Below, in pieces: positions 17,534 to 25,421 of a DNA stretch of 25,702 nt; the stretch's first letter is position 1; every line of letters starts with the position of its first letter. The notes beneath the pieces are model-generated. The model had not been told where the DNA came from, made no database searches, and worked only from the letters and a program-made list of their open reading frames with translations. The translations under genes and the position numbers were made by a program. The DNA is taken from assembly GCA_016932955.1 (NCBI GenBank), contig JAFGBV010000128.1, positions 1-25,702 on the forward strand. The letters are read 5' to 3'. The DNA is from Anaerolineales bacterium. GTDB taxonomy: Bacteria > Chloroflexota > Anaerolineae > Anaerolineales > UBA4823.

Positions 17534-19279
17534 ATGACCAATAAAACAGCAACTTATCGCCCTATTGATCCTGAGATTGCGGCATTGGTTGAGCAACACG
17601 GCACGGATGCCGAGGCAGTATTGGAGATCCTGACTGGCCTTCAGGAAAAACGAGGAGTGCTCTCAAGTAATGATCTTACAGATGTTGGTCGGGCTCTGCA
17701 CATTCCACCTCAGAAGGTGTTTGGAGTAGCATCGTTTTATTCGATGCTTTCCCTGGCCCCGCGCCCCCGAAAAATTCTCCGGGTTTGTGATGGCCCAGTA
17801 TGTTGGCTGTGTGGGGGTGAGCAAACTCGTGGGGAGATAGATGCGGCATTGTCTGCGAATAGTGATTGGGTTGTTGAGCGTACTTCTTGCCTCGGGTTAT
17901 GCGACCGAGCGCCAGCAGTGTTGGTGAATGATGAACAAGCGGGGCCGATTGATCCAAAGAGTGCTGGCGGGCTATTTGTCAACTACCGCGGCAAGGATAC
18001 AGACTACCGTATGCCGCGCCATGGCGAAATGCGGGTAATGCTGGCTGGGATAGATAAGATCGATCCGGACTCGCTTGAATCTGCGCTGGCGCAGGGAGGA
18101 TACCAGGGCTTGCAGAGTGCCTTGAACCGCGATCCAGAGGCTGTGATACAAGAAGTCGAGAAAGCAGGCCTCACGGGACGCGGTGGCGCCGGTTTCCCCG
18201 TGGGGAGAAAATGGCGTTTTGTGGCCCAGGCAAAGCGCTCACCGAAAGTTATCATCTGTAATGCAGATGAATCCGAGCCGCTGATCTTCAAGGATCGCGT
18301 GCTGATTGATACAAACCCGCACCAGATTCTCGAAGGTATGGCGGTTGCGGGTTTTGCATGCGGTGCTGAAACAGGTTATATCTATATACGCGGTGAGTAC
18401 CAGAAGCAGGCAGAAAGACTGGAGCGCGCTATTCACGCCGCTGAAAATGCAGGATGGCTTGGAAGGAAAATTCATGGAAGCGATTTTTCGTTTCATATCC
18501 ATGTTCATCGCGGTGCGGGAGCATACATTTGTGGAGAAGAGACTGCATTAATCGAATCATTGGAAGGACACCGTGGAGAGCCGCGTACGCGTCCGCCCTA
18601 TCCCCCCACTGCAGGCTACCACCAATTGCCGACCCTGGTTAATAACGTCGAGTCTTACGCGGCAGTACGGTCGATTATGAAGGACGGGGCAGAATGGTAT
18701 CGTTCGCTCAGCAGCGCGGCAACGCCAGGCACTAAGCTGTATATGATATTGGGTCATGTAAACAACCCCGGTTTGTTTGAAGCCCCGTTCGGGCTGACGT
18801 TACGCCAAGTGATCGATCAATTTGGCGGGGGCATGCGCCCCGGTTCTGAATTTCACTTCGCACTCACGGGAGGAGCAGCAGGCACCATCGTTTCCGCTCA
18901 ACATTTGGATATCCCGGTCGACTATGCCTCTGCTGCAAATGGGATTGCCCTCGGCGCAGGAGCGTTTCTGATCTGTGATCAATCAGCTTCGGTGGTGGCA
19001 TTCCTTGCCAATTTGCTGGACTTTTTCCGGCTTGAGTCGTGTGGGAAATGTACACCATGCCGAGTAGGAACTCACCGCGCGCACGAGATAGTATCCATGC
19101 TGGCTGCTGGATCAGGACATCCTGGTGCGGTTGATGAGTTACACCAATTGGCAGATGTGATGTATAGCTCGTCTTTTTGTGGATTAGGGCAATCTGTTCC
19201 TATTCCAATGCGATCAGCGTTACAAAATTTCACCGCTGATTTTCTGGCGGCAGAGAAGCAGATTGAGGTGTCGATATGA
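17534..19279 (+). CDS. Formate dehydrogenase beta subunit: NuoE-NuoF fusion (NADH-oxidoreductase type)
   Basis: This 581-residue flavo-iron-sulfur protein moves electrons between NAD(H) and the catalytic subunit. Residues 1-150 are a NuoE-like thioredoxin-fold domain with [2Fe-2S] ligands C85, C90, C119 and C123. A NuoF-like part follows: FMN/NADH-binding GRGGAGFPVGRKW (from 215), NADESEP, the GAYICGEETALIESLEG segment, and the [4Fe-4S] motif ESCGKCTPCR (C503, C506, C509) with C549 in SSFCGLG. It stops soon after this cluster, so the C-terminal 2x[4Fe-4S] ferredoxin extension common in HydB/FdhB-type proteins is absent. GGAG lies 5 bases before the ATG, which abuts the fdhD stop. The last codons overlap fdhA (ATGA), implying stoichiometric translation of a complex. 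Confidence 0.93.
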   Translation: MTNKTATYRPIDPEIAALVEQHGTDAEAVLEILTGLQEKRGVLSSNDLTDVGRALHIPPQKVFGVASFYSMLSLAPRPRKILRVCDGPVCWLCGGEQTRGEIDAALSANSDWVVERTSCLGLCDRAPAVLVNDEQAGPIDPKSAGGLFVNYRGKDTDYRMPRHGEMRVMLAGIDKIDPDSLESALAQGGYQGLQSALNRDPEAVIQEVEKAGLTGRGGAGFPVGRKWRFVAQAKRSPKVIICNADESEPLIFKDRVLIDTNPHQILEGMAVAGFACGAETGYIYIRGEYQKQAERLERAIHAAENAGWLGRKIHGSDFSFHIHVHRGAGAYICGEETALIESLEGHRGEPRTRPPYPPTAGYHQLPTLVNNVESYAAVRSIMKDGAEWYRSLSSAATPGTKLYMILGHVNNPGLFEAPFGLTLRQVIDQFGGGMRPGSEFHFALTGGAAGTIVSAQHLDIPVDYASAANGIALGAGAFLICDQSASVVAFLANLLDFFRLESCGKCTPCRVGTHRAHEIVSMLAAGSGHPGAVDELHQLADVMYSSSFCGLGQSVPIPMRSALQNFTADFLAAEKQIEVSI

Positions 19280-22083
19280 CCGTCACAATCACAATCAATG
19301 GGAAGACTATTCAGGCGCAAGAGGGCTCTTGCCTGTTAGAGGTGGCAAGAGAAAATGGTATCCATATTCCAACCTTATGCTACCATCGAGATCTGAGTCC
19401 CACCGGTAACTGCCGTATCTGTGTCGTTGAAGTGAAAGGGAGCCGCTTCTTGCAAGCCTCCTGTGTGACACAAGTTTGGGATGGGATGGTTGTTGAGACG
19501 GATAGTGAGCAAGTGATCCAGGCACGGAAGAAGACATTGGAAATGATGTTGGCGAACCACCCCCAGGATTGCCTGGTTTGTGATTCGAGTGGGTCTTGTG
19601 AGTTACAAGACCTGGCCTACGATTATCAAGTGGAAGTGCCTGCCTGGGGGAGCAAAGGTCAGCGTTATGCGGTAGATAGCGACCCTAATCCATTTGTGCG
19701 TGTGGACTTTAACAAGTGCATCTTATGCAGGCGGTGTGTGCTGGCTTGTGCGGAGGTGCAAGGCCGTTTCGTTTGGGGGGTTGGCTATCGGGGATTTGAA
19801 GAGAAGATCGTTGCCGGTGCAGACGTTACAATGCTGGAGGCGCGCTGCGAATCTTGCGGGCAGTGCGTAGCTTATTGTCCTACTGGAGCGCTGACGGATA
19901 AATTATCGTATGGCATGGGGCGCTCTCACCAAATCACCAAAGTCACTACCACTTGCTCCTACTGTGGGGTGGGTTGTCAATTTGATCTCAAGGTCAAGGA
20001 TGGTAGGGTAATTGGTGTAAGCTCAAATCCCAATGCTGCGGTGAATGGCATGGCGTTATGTGTCAAAGGGCGCTATGGCTATGATTACATCCACCATCCC
20101 GACCGGCTGATGAAGCCTCAGGTAAGACGATATTTGCTGGAAGGGCAGGCGAAACCGAAATTGGCAGCAGGGGGGAAGCCTGCTCAGAATGAGGACAATC
20201 TATGGGACTGGGTGGAAGTGGATTGGAAGACCGCCCTGCGCATCACAGCCCAGAAGATTGTCCAAACGCGTGATCAACATGGTGCAGACACTGTGGGTGT
20301 ATTGACTTCTGCCAAGTGTCTTAATGAAGAAAACTACCTGATGAACAAATTTGCCCGCCAGGTGGTCGGGACGAATAACATCGACCATTGTGCCCGTCTC
20401 TGACACGCCAGCACTGTGGTCGGTCTGGCCACTTCCTTTGGCTCGGGCGCCATGTCCAACTCGATGGATGATGTCGCTGAAAAAGCCGCCGCAATGTTCA
20501 TCATTGGCTCGAACACGACCGAGCAACATCCGGTATTTGGAACGCGCATCCGCCAGGCGGTGCTGCGCCGAGGCGTGAAGCTCATCGTCGCTGATCCGCG
20601 GCGCATCGATATCACCGAATTTGCCTGTTTACACTTGCGCCACCGCCCGGGAACAGATATTGCCTTGCTGAACGGCTTGATGTATATCCTTTTAGAGAAA
20701 GGCTGGCAAGATAAGGAGTTCATTGAGACCCGCACTGAGAATTTTGCAGAATTCAAAGAAACAGTGATGCAGTACCCACCTGACAGGGTGGCGGAGATCA
20801 CCGGTGTACCCGTCGACCAGATGTACCAGGCAGCGGAGATCATGGGTGAACACAAGCCAATGGCGGTGATGTGGGCAATGGGCATCACACAGCATATTGT
20901 CGGCGTGCAAAATGTGATCAGCCTGGCGAACCTGCAGATGTTGCTGGGCAATATGGGTGTACCGGGCGGAGGGGTTAATCCACTGCGCGGGCAGAACAAT
21001 GTTCAAGGCGCCTGCGACATGGGAGGATTACCCAATGTTTACCCGGGCTACCAGGCTGTTACCCTGGATGCTGCACGCCAGAAGTTTGAGGCTGCCTGGG
21101 GAACACCGCTCTCGTCGAAAGTGGGGCTGACGGTTACGGAGATGATCCCTGCCGCCGGCGAGGGAAAGATCAAGGCGCTTTACATCCTGGGCGAGAATCC
21201 GCTTACAAGCGATCCTGATAGCAATCATATCCGACACTGCATGGCTGCTTGTGAGTTTGTCGTGTTGCAAGATATCTTCCCCACCGAGACTGCACCATAT
21301 GCAGATGTTTTACTGCCGGGGGTTTCTTTTGCTGAGAAACAGGGAACATTCACCAATACCGAACGGCGCGTACAGCTAGTGCGGCAGGCAATTCACCCTT
21401 TGGGAGATGCACAACCTGATTGGTGGATCACGGCAGAGCTGGCAAAAGGGGTGCTGGCTGGGGGAGAGCACAAGGCAGGTGAAGCGCCATACGCGGGTTG
21501 GAACTATGCGGATACCGGGCAGATCATGGCTGAGATTAGCGCACTAACGCCCTCTTATGCAGGCGTGAACCATGCGCGGCTGGAGAATGGGGAGCGTTTG
21601 CAGTGGCCGGTAAAGGATGCTGAGCATCCTGGAACACCCGTTTTGCATGTAGGTCAGTTTGCGAGGGGTTTGGGGCGGTTTGTCGCCTTGGATCATATTC
21701 CTCCGGCTGAATTACCAGATGACAGCTATCCAATGGTACTGAGCACAGGGCGTGTGCTCTATCACTGGCATGGTGGTGAAATGACGCGCCGCGCCCAAGG
21801 GTTGATGGCGGTCTACAGCCAGGCATTGATTGAGGTGAGTCCAGAAGATGCAGAAAATCTCGGATTGAACGGGAACAAGATCGTCCGGGTTAGCTCGCGG
21901 CGGGGTAGCATTCAGGCCGAGGCTTTAGTGACCGATCGAGTGCCACCAGGGATGGTGTATGCAAATTTCCACTTCCCAGAAGCGTCGGCCAATGAACTGA
22001 CCATTGCCGCGTTAGATCCAGTAGCAAAGATTCCTGAATTTAAGGTATGTGCGGTCAAGGTGGAAGTTGTGTCTGAGAAGTAG
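19276..22083 (+). CDS. fdhA: Formate dehydrogenase alpha subunit, selenocysteine-containing (TGA at codon 376)
   Basis: This is a single 935-residue protein; the in-frame TGA at 20401-20403 is selenocysteine (Sec376) in CARL-Sec-HAST. The frame continues directly into the rest of the molybdopterin domain. It oxidises formate to CO2 or runs in reverse, at a Mo/W bis-pterin site. Domains: NuoG-like [2Fe-2S] (C35, C46, C49, C63); His-Cys3 [4Fe-4S] (H95, C99, C102, C108); two ferredoxin-type [4Fe-4S] sites (C148/151/154/158 and C191/194/197/201); catalytic-domain [4Fe-4S] (C227, C230, C234, C262) with conserved K264; molybdopterin domain; and a C-terminal dinucleotide-binding domain (LSTGRVLYHWHGGEMTRR onward). 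GAGGTG precedes the ATG, which overlaps the beta-subunit stop. Production needs SelA-D-type machinery, not present in this window. The operon suggests a soluble NAD(P)-linked enzyme. Confidence 0.95.
20401..20429 (+). promoter_or_regulatory. UGA recoding site and SECIS-like hairpin
   Basis: The TGA is followed after 3 bases by GCCAG (20407-20411), which pairs with CTGGC (20425-20429). Inside, a bulged C (20412) and an AC/GT pair support an 8-base loop, TGTGGTCG, containing GGTC. Bacterial SECIS elements lie immediately after the UGA inside the coding sequence and present a bulge and a G-rich apical loop to SelB (E. coli fdhF has an AGGUCU loop). The fold is by eye. Confidence 0.75.
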
Positions 22084-22094
22084 GAGAAATCAAA

Positions 22095-22586
22095 ATGGAT
22101 ATTCGGAAAATCTATGAGTATGCTTTAGCGCGTGAGCATGAAGGTAAGCGATTCTTTGAACAGAATGCGGAGCGCTTGAGCCATGCTGCTGCCGTGAGTG
22201 CTTTCAAGCAGTTGGCCGCCGAAGAACAGAAGCACATTGATTTTATACAGAGCCAGATCGATGCTTTGAATCGAGGCCAGGCAGCCGATGTTGCTGCTGG
22301 CCTGGCGCTAGAAGAAGGTGGCTTCTTCTCGCAACGTGCCCAATCTGAGGCAATTGATCAGTCAGTGGCAGAGGCAATGGTCCCTGACTTGCCGGTGCTG
22401 CGCATGGCGTATCTGATCGAGCGTGACTTTGTGGAATTCTACGAGATGGCCGCCACGCGTGCAGAGGGTCAGGCCAAAGAAGTACTGACCATGCTGGCGC
22501 ATTGGGAGCGCGGTCATGAGCGCCTGTTCAAACAATTTCACGATAACGCTTTTGAGCTTTACGCACAGATGCCCTGGGGTGGCTAG
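22095..22586 (+). CDS. Ferritin-like (rubrerythrin-type) di-iron protein
   Basis: This 163-residue four-helix protein has the ferritin-like ligand pattern: a Glu-rich first helix (ALAREHEGKRFFEQNA), AAEEQKHIDF (ExxH) on helix 2, LIERDFVEFYEMAA on helix 3 and AHWERGHERLF (ExxH) on helix 4. The rubredoxin domain of true rubrerythrins is missing. Such proteins reduce peroxide or handle iron in anaerobes. AGGAG precedes the ATG, 11 bases after the fdhA stop, and a strong hairpin follows, so it is the last gene of the fdh operon. A role in protecting the oxygen-sensitive Sec and Fe-S enzyme, or in supplying iron, is plausible but inferred. Confidence 0.85.
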   Translation: MDIRKIYEYALAREHEGKRFFEQNAERLSHAAAVSAFKQLAAEEQKHIDFIQSQIDALNRGQAADVAAGLALEEGGFFSQRAQSEAIDQSVAEAMVPDLPVLRMAYLIERDFVEFYEMAATRAEGQAKEVLTMLAHWERGHERLFKQFHDNAFELYAQMPWGG

Positions 22587-22599
22587 ACTTTCCATAAGA

Positions 22600-22646
22600 A
22601 AGGCAGGGTATTCCATGCGCAATACACGCATAGAATACCCTGCCTT
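22600..22646. terminator. Strong bidirectional terminator
   Basis: A perfect 14-bp stem (AAGGCAGGGTATTC / GAATACCCTGCCTT) continues past a single C/A mismatch into a 5-bp stem (ATGCG/CGCAT) with a 7-base loop. AT-rich sequence flanks both sides. It lies between the convergent ends of the ferritin-like gene and the beta-helix gene (stop at 22650) and can serve both. Confidence 0.88.
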
Positions 22647-22649
22647 GCA

Positions 22650-25244
22650 TTATTTCAGTACAAGAGCCAGGTAAGCCAATAGAATGATTCTGGTATGAAG
22701 CACCGCCGAGAATTCGGATGTGCCTAGCGTTGCATCGGTGGCTGTAGCGGTGAGATAGGGGTAGGTTAATGTTGCCAGCGGTACGCTGAAATTACCATCG
22801 CCATCGGCAACTGCGCTGCCCAGGTAGACCTCGCCTTCGCCATCATCCGTGGAGTTGCCGAACACTTCTACCGTGCAGCCGGGGCATGCAGTGCCGGTGA
22901 CCTCGATGGGTGAAAATGTGGTCGTGATGATGACAGGCGGTTGTATGCCGCCATGGGCGCCCTCGATCAGCTCGATACCCAACAGGACATTCTCGTAGAT
23001 CCTATTTTGGGTAAAGATATTGCCAAGGCATGTGTCATCATCGACATAGATACCTGAGAAATCGTTGTTGGCGATCATATTACCTGGACCGATCGTATTG
23101 TGGTGAGCGCCAAAATCGATCTGGATACCATCACCCCCGGTCCCAAAATCTGCATTGCCGCTCCAATTCGTGCCGATCACATTATTAGCAACCACATTCC
23201 CGCTGACAGTTGCGCCAGCCATATAAATGCCGTTACGACCCCCGCCGGCGATCATGTTGCCCTGAGCCTGCGTATCCCCGCCGAGGATGTTTTCCTGCGC
23301 GCCAGAGCTGAGGTAAATGCCAAAATCGGCATTTTCCAGCAAAGCCGTGCCAGCAGCATTGGTGCCTATGTAGTTGGCGGAGATGATATTCTCGCGGGCA
23401 TCTTCAATCCCTATGCCATCATCCCCATTTCCGGAAATGATATTGCGTTCACCAGCGCTGTCGCCACCGATTAGATTGCCTTCTGCACCTCCGGATATTT
23501 CGACGCCATCATCTGCATTGCCTTGGGCGGTTTCCCCATTTGCATCGCTCCCGATGTAATTACCAGAAATGGTGTTGTGATCGCCTTGGATATCTAAGCC
23601 ATAGATGCCATTTCCAGAGATCACATTGCGCGCACCGGCTGTGTCACCACCGATAATGTTCTCGAAAGCTGCGCCACTGATCAAGATACCGCTCTCGATG
23701 TTGGGCAGAGGCGCTAGTCCTTCAGCGTCCAGTCCGATGAAGTTACCGATCACCGTATTGTGTGTGGCGCCGAGATCAAAGGAAACCCCGTGATTTTCAT
23801 TACCAGAAATGGTATTGCGTTCTCCGCTCGTATTCCCGCCGATCAGATTGTCATGTGCGCCATCAATTACCCGGATACCGTTTTCAACATTGGGTAGGGA
23901 ATCTGCACCGGTGATATCAGTCCCGATGAGATTGCCGGAGATCACATTCCCTGCAGTCTCTTCATCCATGATGATGATGCCATTCATCAGGTTGCCCGAG
24001 ATCAGGTTGCTTTCACCGGGTGCATCCCCACCAATGAGGTTATTTTGGGCGTCGCCAATGATCCCAATGCCATCTGTAAAGTTGCCGACTGCGAGCAAGC
24101 CGCTCGAATCTGTGCCAATATAATTTCCTGATACGGTGTTGCTGATCGTATTGTTCACAGGATTGCCCTCGATCACTACGCCCACCAGATTATGTGAGAT
24201 CACATTGGCTTCTCCTTGGGTTCTATCCCCTCCAATGATGTTGCTGCGTGCGCCGACTCCAATATAAACACCATAGTAATCATTGCTTCGAGGATTGCTT
24301 CCGTCTGGCTCAAGGCCGATGTAATTACCGCTGACCATATTATCGTTCGTTCCCACACCGACAATACGCACGCCGTCGCGCTCATTACCGGAGATGACGT
24401 TGCGCTCGCCTGGCGTATCGCCGCCGACGGTGTTGTTGGTGGCGCCGCCATAGATGCGCACACCATCCAGAGTGTTGGCGCGTGACATCGTACCGGCAGC
24501 ATCGATCCCGATATAGTTGCCAGAGACCACATTGCCGCTCGTGCCTGTTTTATGGATCTCGACGCCTCCCCAGCCATTGCAGGAGATCAGGTTGCGGTCT
24601 GAAGGGGTGCTACCGCCAACGGTGTTATCTAGTGCGCCTTCGCCTATGAAAATGCCATTCCCAGTATTGCCTTGGCAGGAAACACCATCGGCATGAATTC
24701 CCAGGTAATTCCCGGCGATCACATTGTCATCGGCAACCAAGGTGCCAAGGCTGGCAACATAGATCCCATTGAATGAGAAACCATAGATCGCCAACCCGCG
24801 GATCTCATTTCCGGAGGAAGTGACATTAAGGCCATTATTAAAGATGCCTGTCCCGTCAATTTCAATGCGAATATCAGCCGGTGCGGTTGCCGTGGCGGGT
24901 TCGGCGCCAGGCTGTGAGTAGCCGTCGATGGTGGTATCGTCATCAGCGATTTGCGGTAGCGCCTGAGTAAGATCAATGGTGTGTACACCGGCGCCGGGAA
25001 TGGCGAAATTGATCGTGTCTGCGCCGGCGTTGTTGTTCGCCGCGCACATGGCCTCGCGCAGGCTGATCACAAGATCTAGCCCGGGGAGTGAGGCGATCGT
25101 CACTGCCCCGCAGTTGGCGGCTGCATCCAGCGTGTCGTCGGCTGTGGTCACAATGATTGTGTCAGCCCGCGCTGGATGGAAGGGCACAAGTGCCGTGATC
25201 AATGCCAGGATGAGTGCAAAGGTGAGAATGGTGTGTTTTTTCAT
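22650..25244 (-). CDS. Secreted right-handed beta-helix repeat protein with CSLREA-type N-terminus
   Basis: This 864-residue protein starts with a Sec signal peptide (KK, then a hydrophobic core; likely cleavage after A27 in PARA-DT). Next is a CSLREA-like segment (ISLREAMCAANNNAGADTINF). About nine imperfect repeats of 60-66 residues follow, with the consensus NxIGGDxxGERNxISGN, then a variable GIxI segment and NYIGxDxxG. This periodicity is typical of NosD/parallel beta-helix (PbH1) surface proteins, which bind or cleave polysaccharides. No catalytic site can be named. The repeats are followed by a small beta domain (VEVFGNSTDDGEGEVYLGS...). The C-terminus is RIILLAYLALVLK, which resembles the short YLPLV(L/M)(K/R) ending of many Chloroflexota secreted proteins. 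GGAGGT lies 4 bases before the ATG, giving a very good ribosome site. The gene has its own promoter. Confidence 0.88.
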   Translation of the reverse strand: MKKHTILTFALILALITALVPFHPARADTIIVTTADDTLDAAANCGAVTIASLPGLDLVISLREAMCAANNNAGADTINFAIPGAGVHTIDLTQALPQIADDDTTIDGYSQPGAEPATATAPADIRIEIDGTGIFNNGLNVTSSGNEIRGLAIYGFSFNGIYVASLGTLVADDNVIAGNYLGIHADGVSCQGNTGNGIFIGEGALDNTVGGSTPSDRNLISCNGWGGVEIHKTGTSGNVVSGNYIGIDAAGTMSRANTLDGVRIYGGATNNTVGGDTPGERNVISGNERDGVRIVGVGTNDNMVSGNYIGLEPDGSNPRSNDYYGVYIGVGARSNIIGGDRTQGEANVISHNLVGVVIEGNPVNNTISNTVSGNYIGTDSSGLLAVGNFTDGIGIIGDAQNNLIGGDAPGESNLISGNLMNGIIIMDEETAGNVISGNLIGTDITGADSLPNVENGIRVIDGAHDNLIGGNTSGERNTISGNENHGVSFDLGATHNTVIGNFIGLDAEGLAPLPNIESGILISGAAFENIIGGDTAGARNVISGNGIYGLDIQGDHNTISGNYIGSDANGETAQGNADDGVEISGGAEGNLIGGDSAGERNIISGNGDDGIGIEDARENIISANYIGTNAAGTALLENADFGIYLSSGAQENILGGDTQAQGNMIAGGGRNGIYMAGATVSGNVVANNVIGTNWSGNADFGTGGDGIQIDFGAHHNTIGPGNMIANNDFSGIYVDDDTCLGNIFTQNRIYENVLLGIELIEGAHGGIQPPVIITTTFSPIEVTGTACPGCTVEVFGNSTDDGEGEVYLGSAVADGDGNFSVPLATLTYPYLTATATDATLGTSEFSAVLHTRIILLAYLALVLK

Positions 25245-25264
25245 GGTTACCTCCGGATAACATC

Positions 25265-25293
25265 AGAATAGCACATTTTATTCCTGTTGTCAT
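25265..25293 (-). promoter_or_regulatory. Promoter of the beta-helix protein gene
   Basis: On the minus strand ATGACA (25293-25288), a 17-base spacer and TATTCT (25270-25265) preceded by TGC form a sigma-70-like promoter with extended -10 character. The leader before the ATG at 25244 would be about 14 bases, just covering GGAGGT. Confidence 0.6.
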
Positions 25294-25335
25294 CGAGGTT
25301 GAGTACTGGATCCCAGTAAAAACCTGGTACTGTGG

Positions 25336-25370
25336 TACCTGCCCTCTGTAACGGCAAGTCACAATGAGCC
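25336..25370 (+). repeat. Dispersed 35-base element, copy 2
   Basis: 34 of 35 bases match 5218-5252 in the same orientation. It ends 17 bases before GATAAT (25388-25393), the likely -10 of the transporter gene at 25422, mirroring the 16-base gap at copy 1. Immediately upstream lie two inverted repeats (25304-25318 and 25326-25339) that copy 1 lacks. Confidence 0.75.
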
Positions 25371-25421
25371 CCCAAAACCCCACTTAGGATAATCCTGCAG
25401 CATGGTAGAATCGTACCCTAT

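Noticed and set aside
20401..20403. TGA as a true stop or a nonsense mutation splitting fdhA
   Set aside because: The same frame continues without any shift, both halves are intact and conserved, and the TGA sits at the known Sec/Cys position followed by a SECIS-like hairpin.
22900..24800. CRISPR-like repeat array
   Set aside because: The repeats are degenerate, about 180-200 bases long, in frame with a secreted protein, and have no constant-length spacers.
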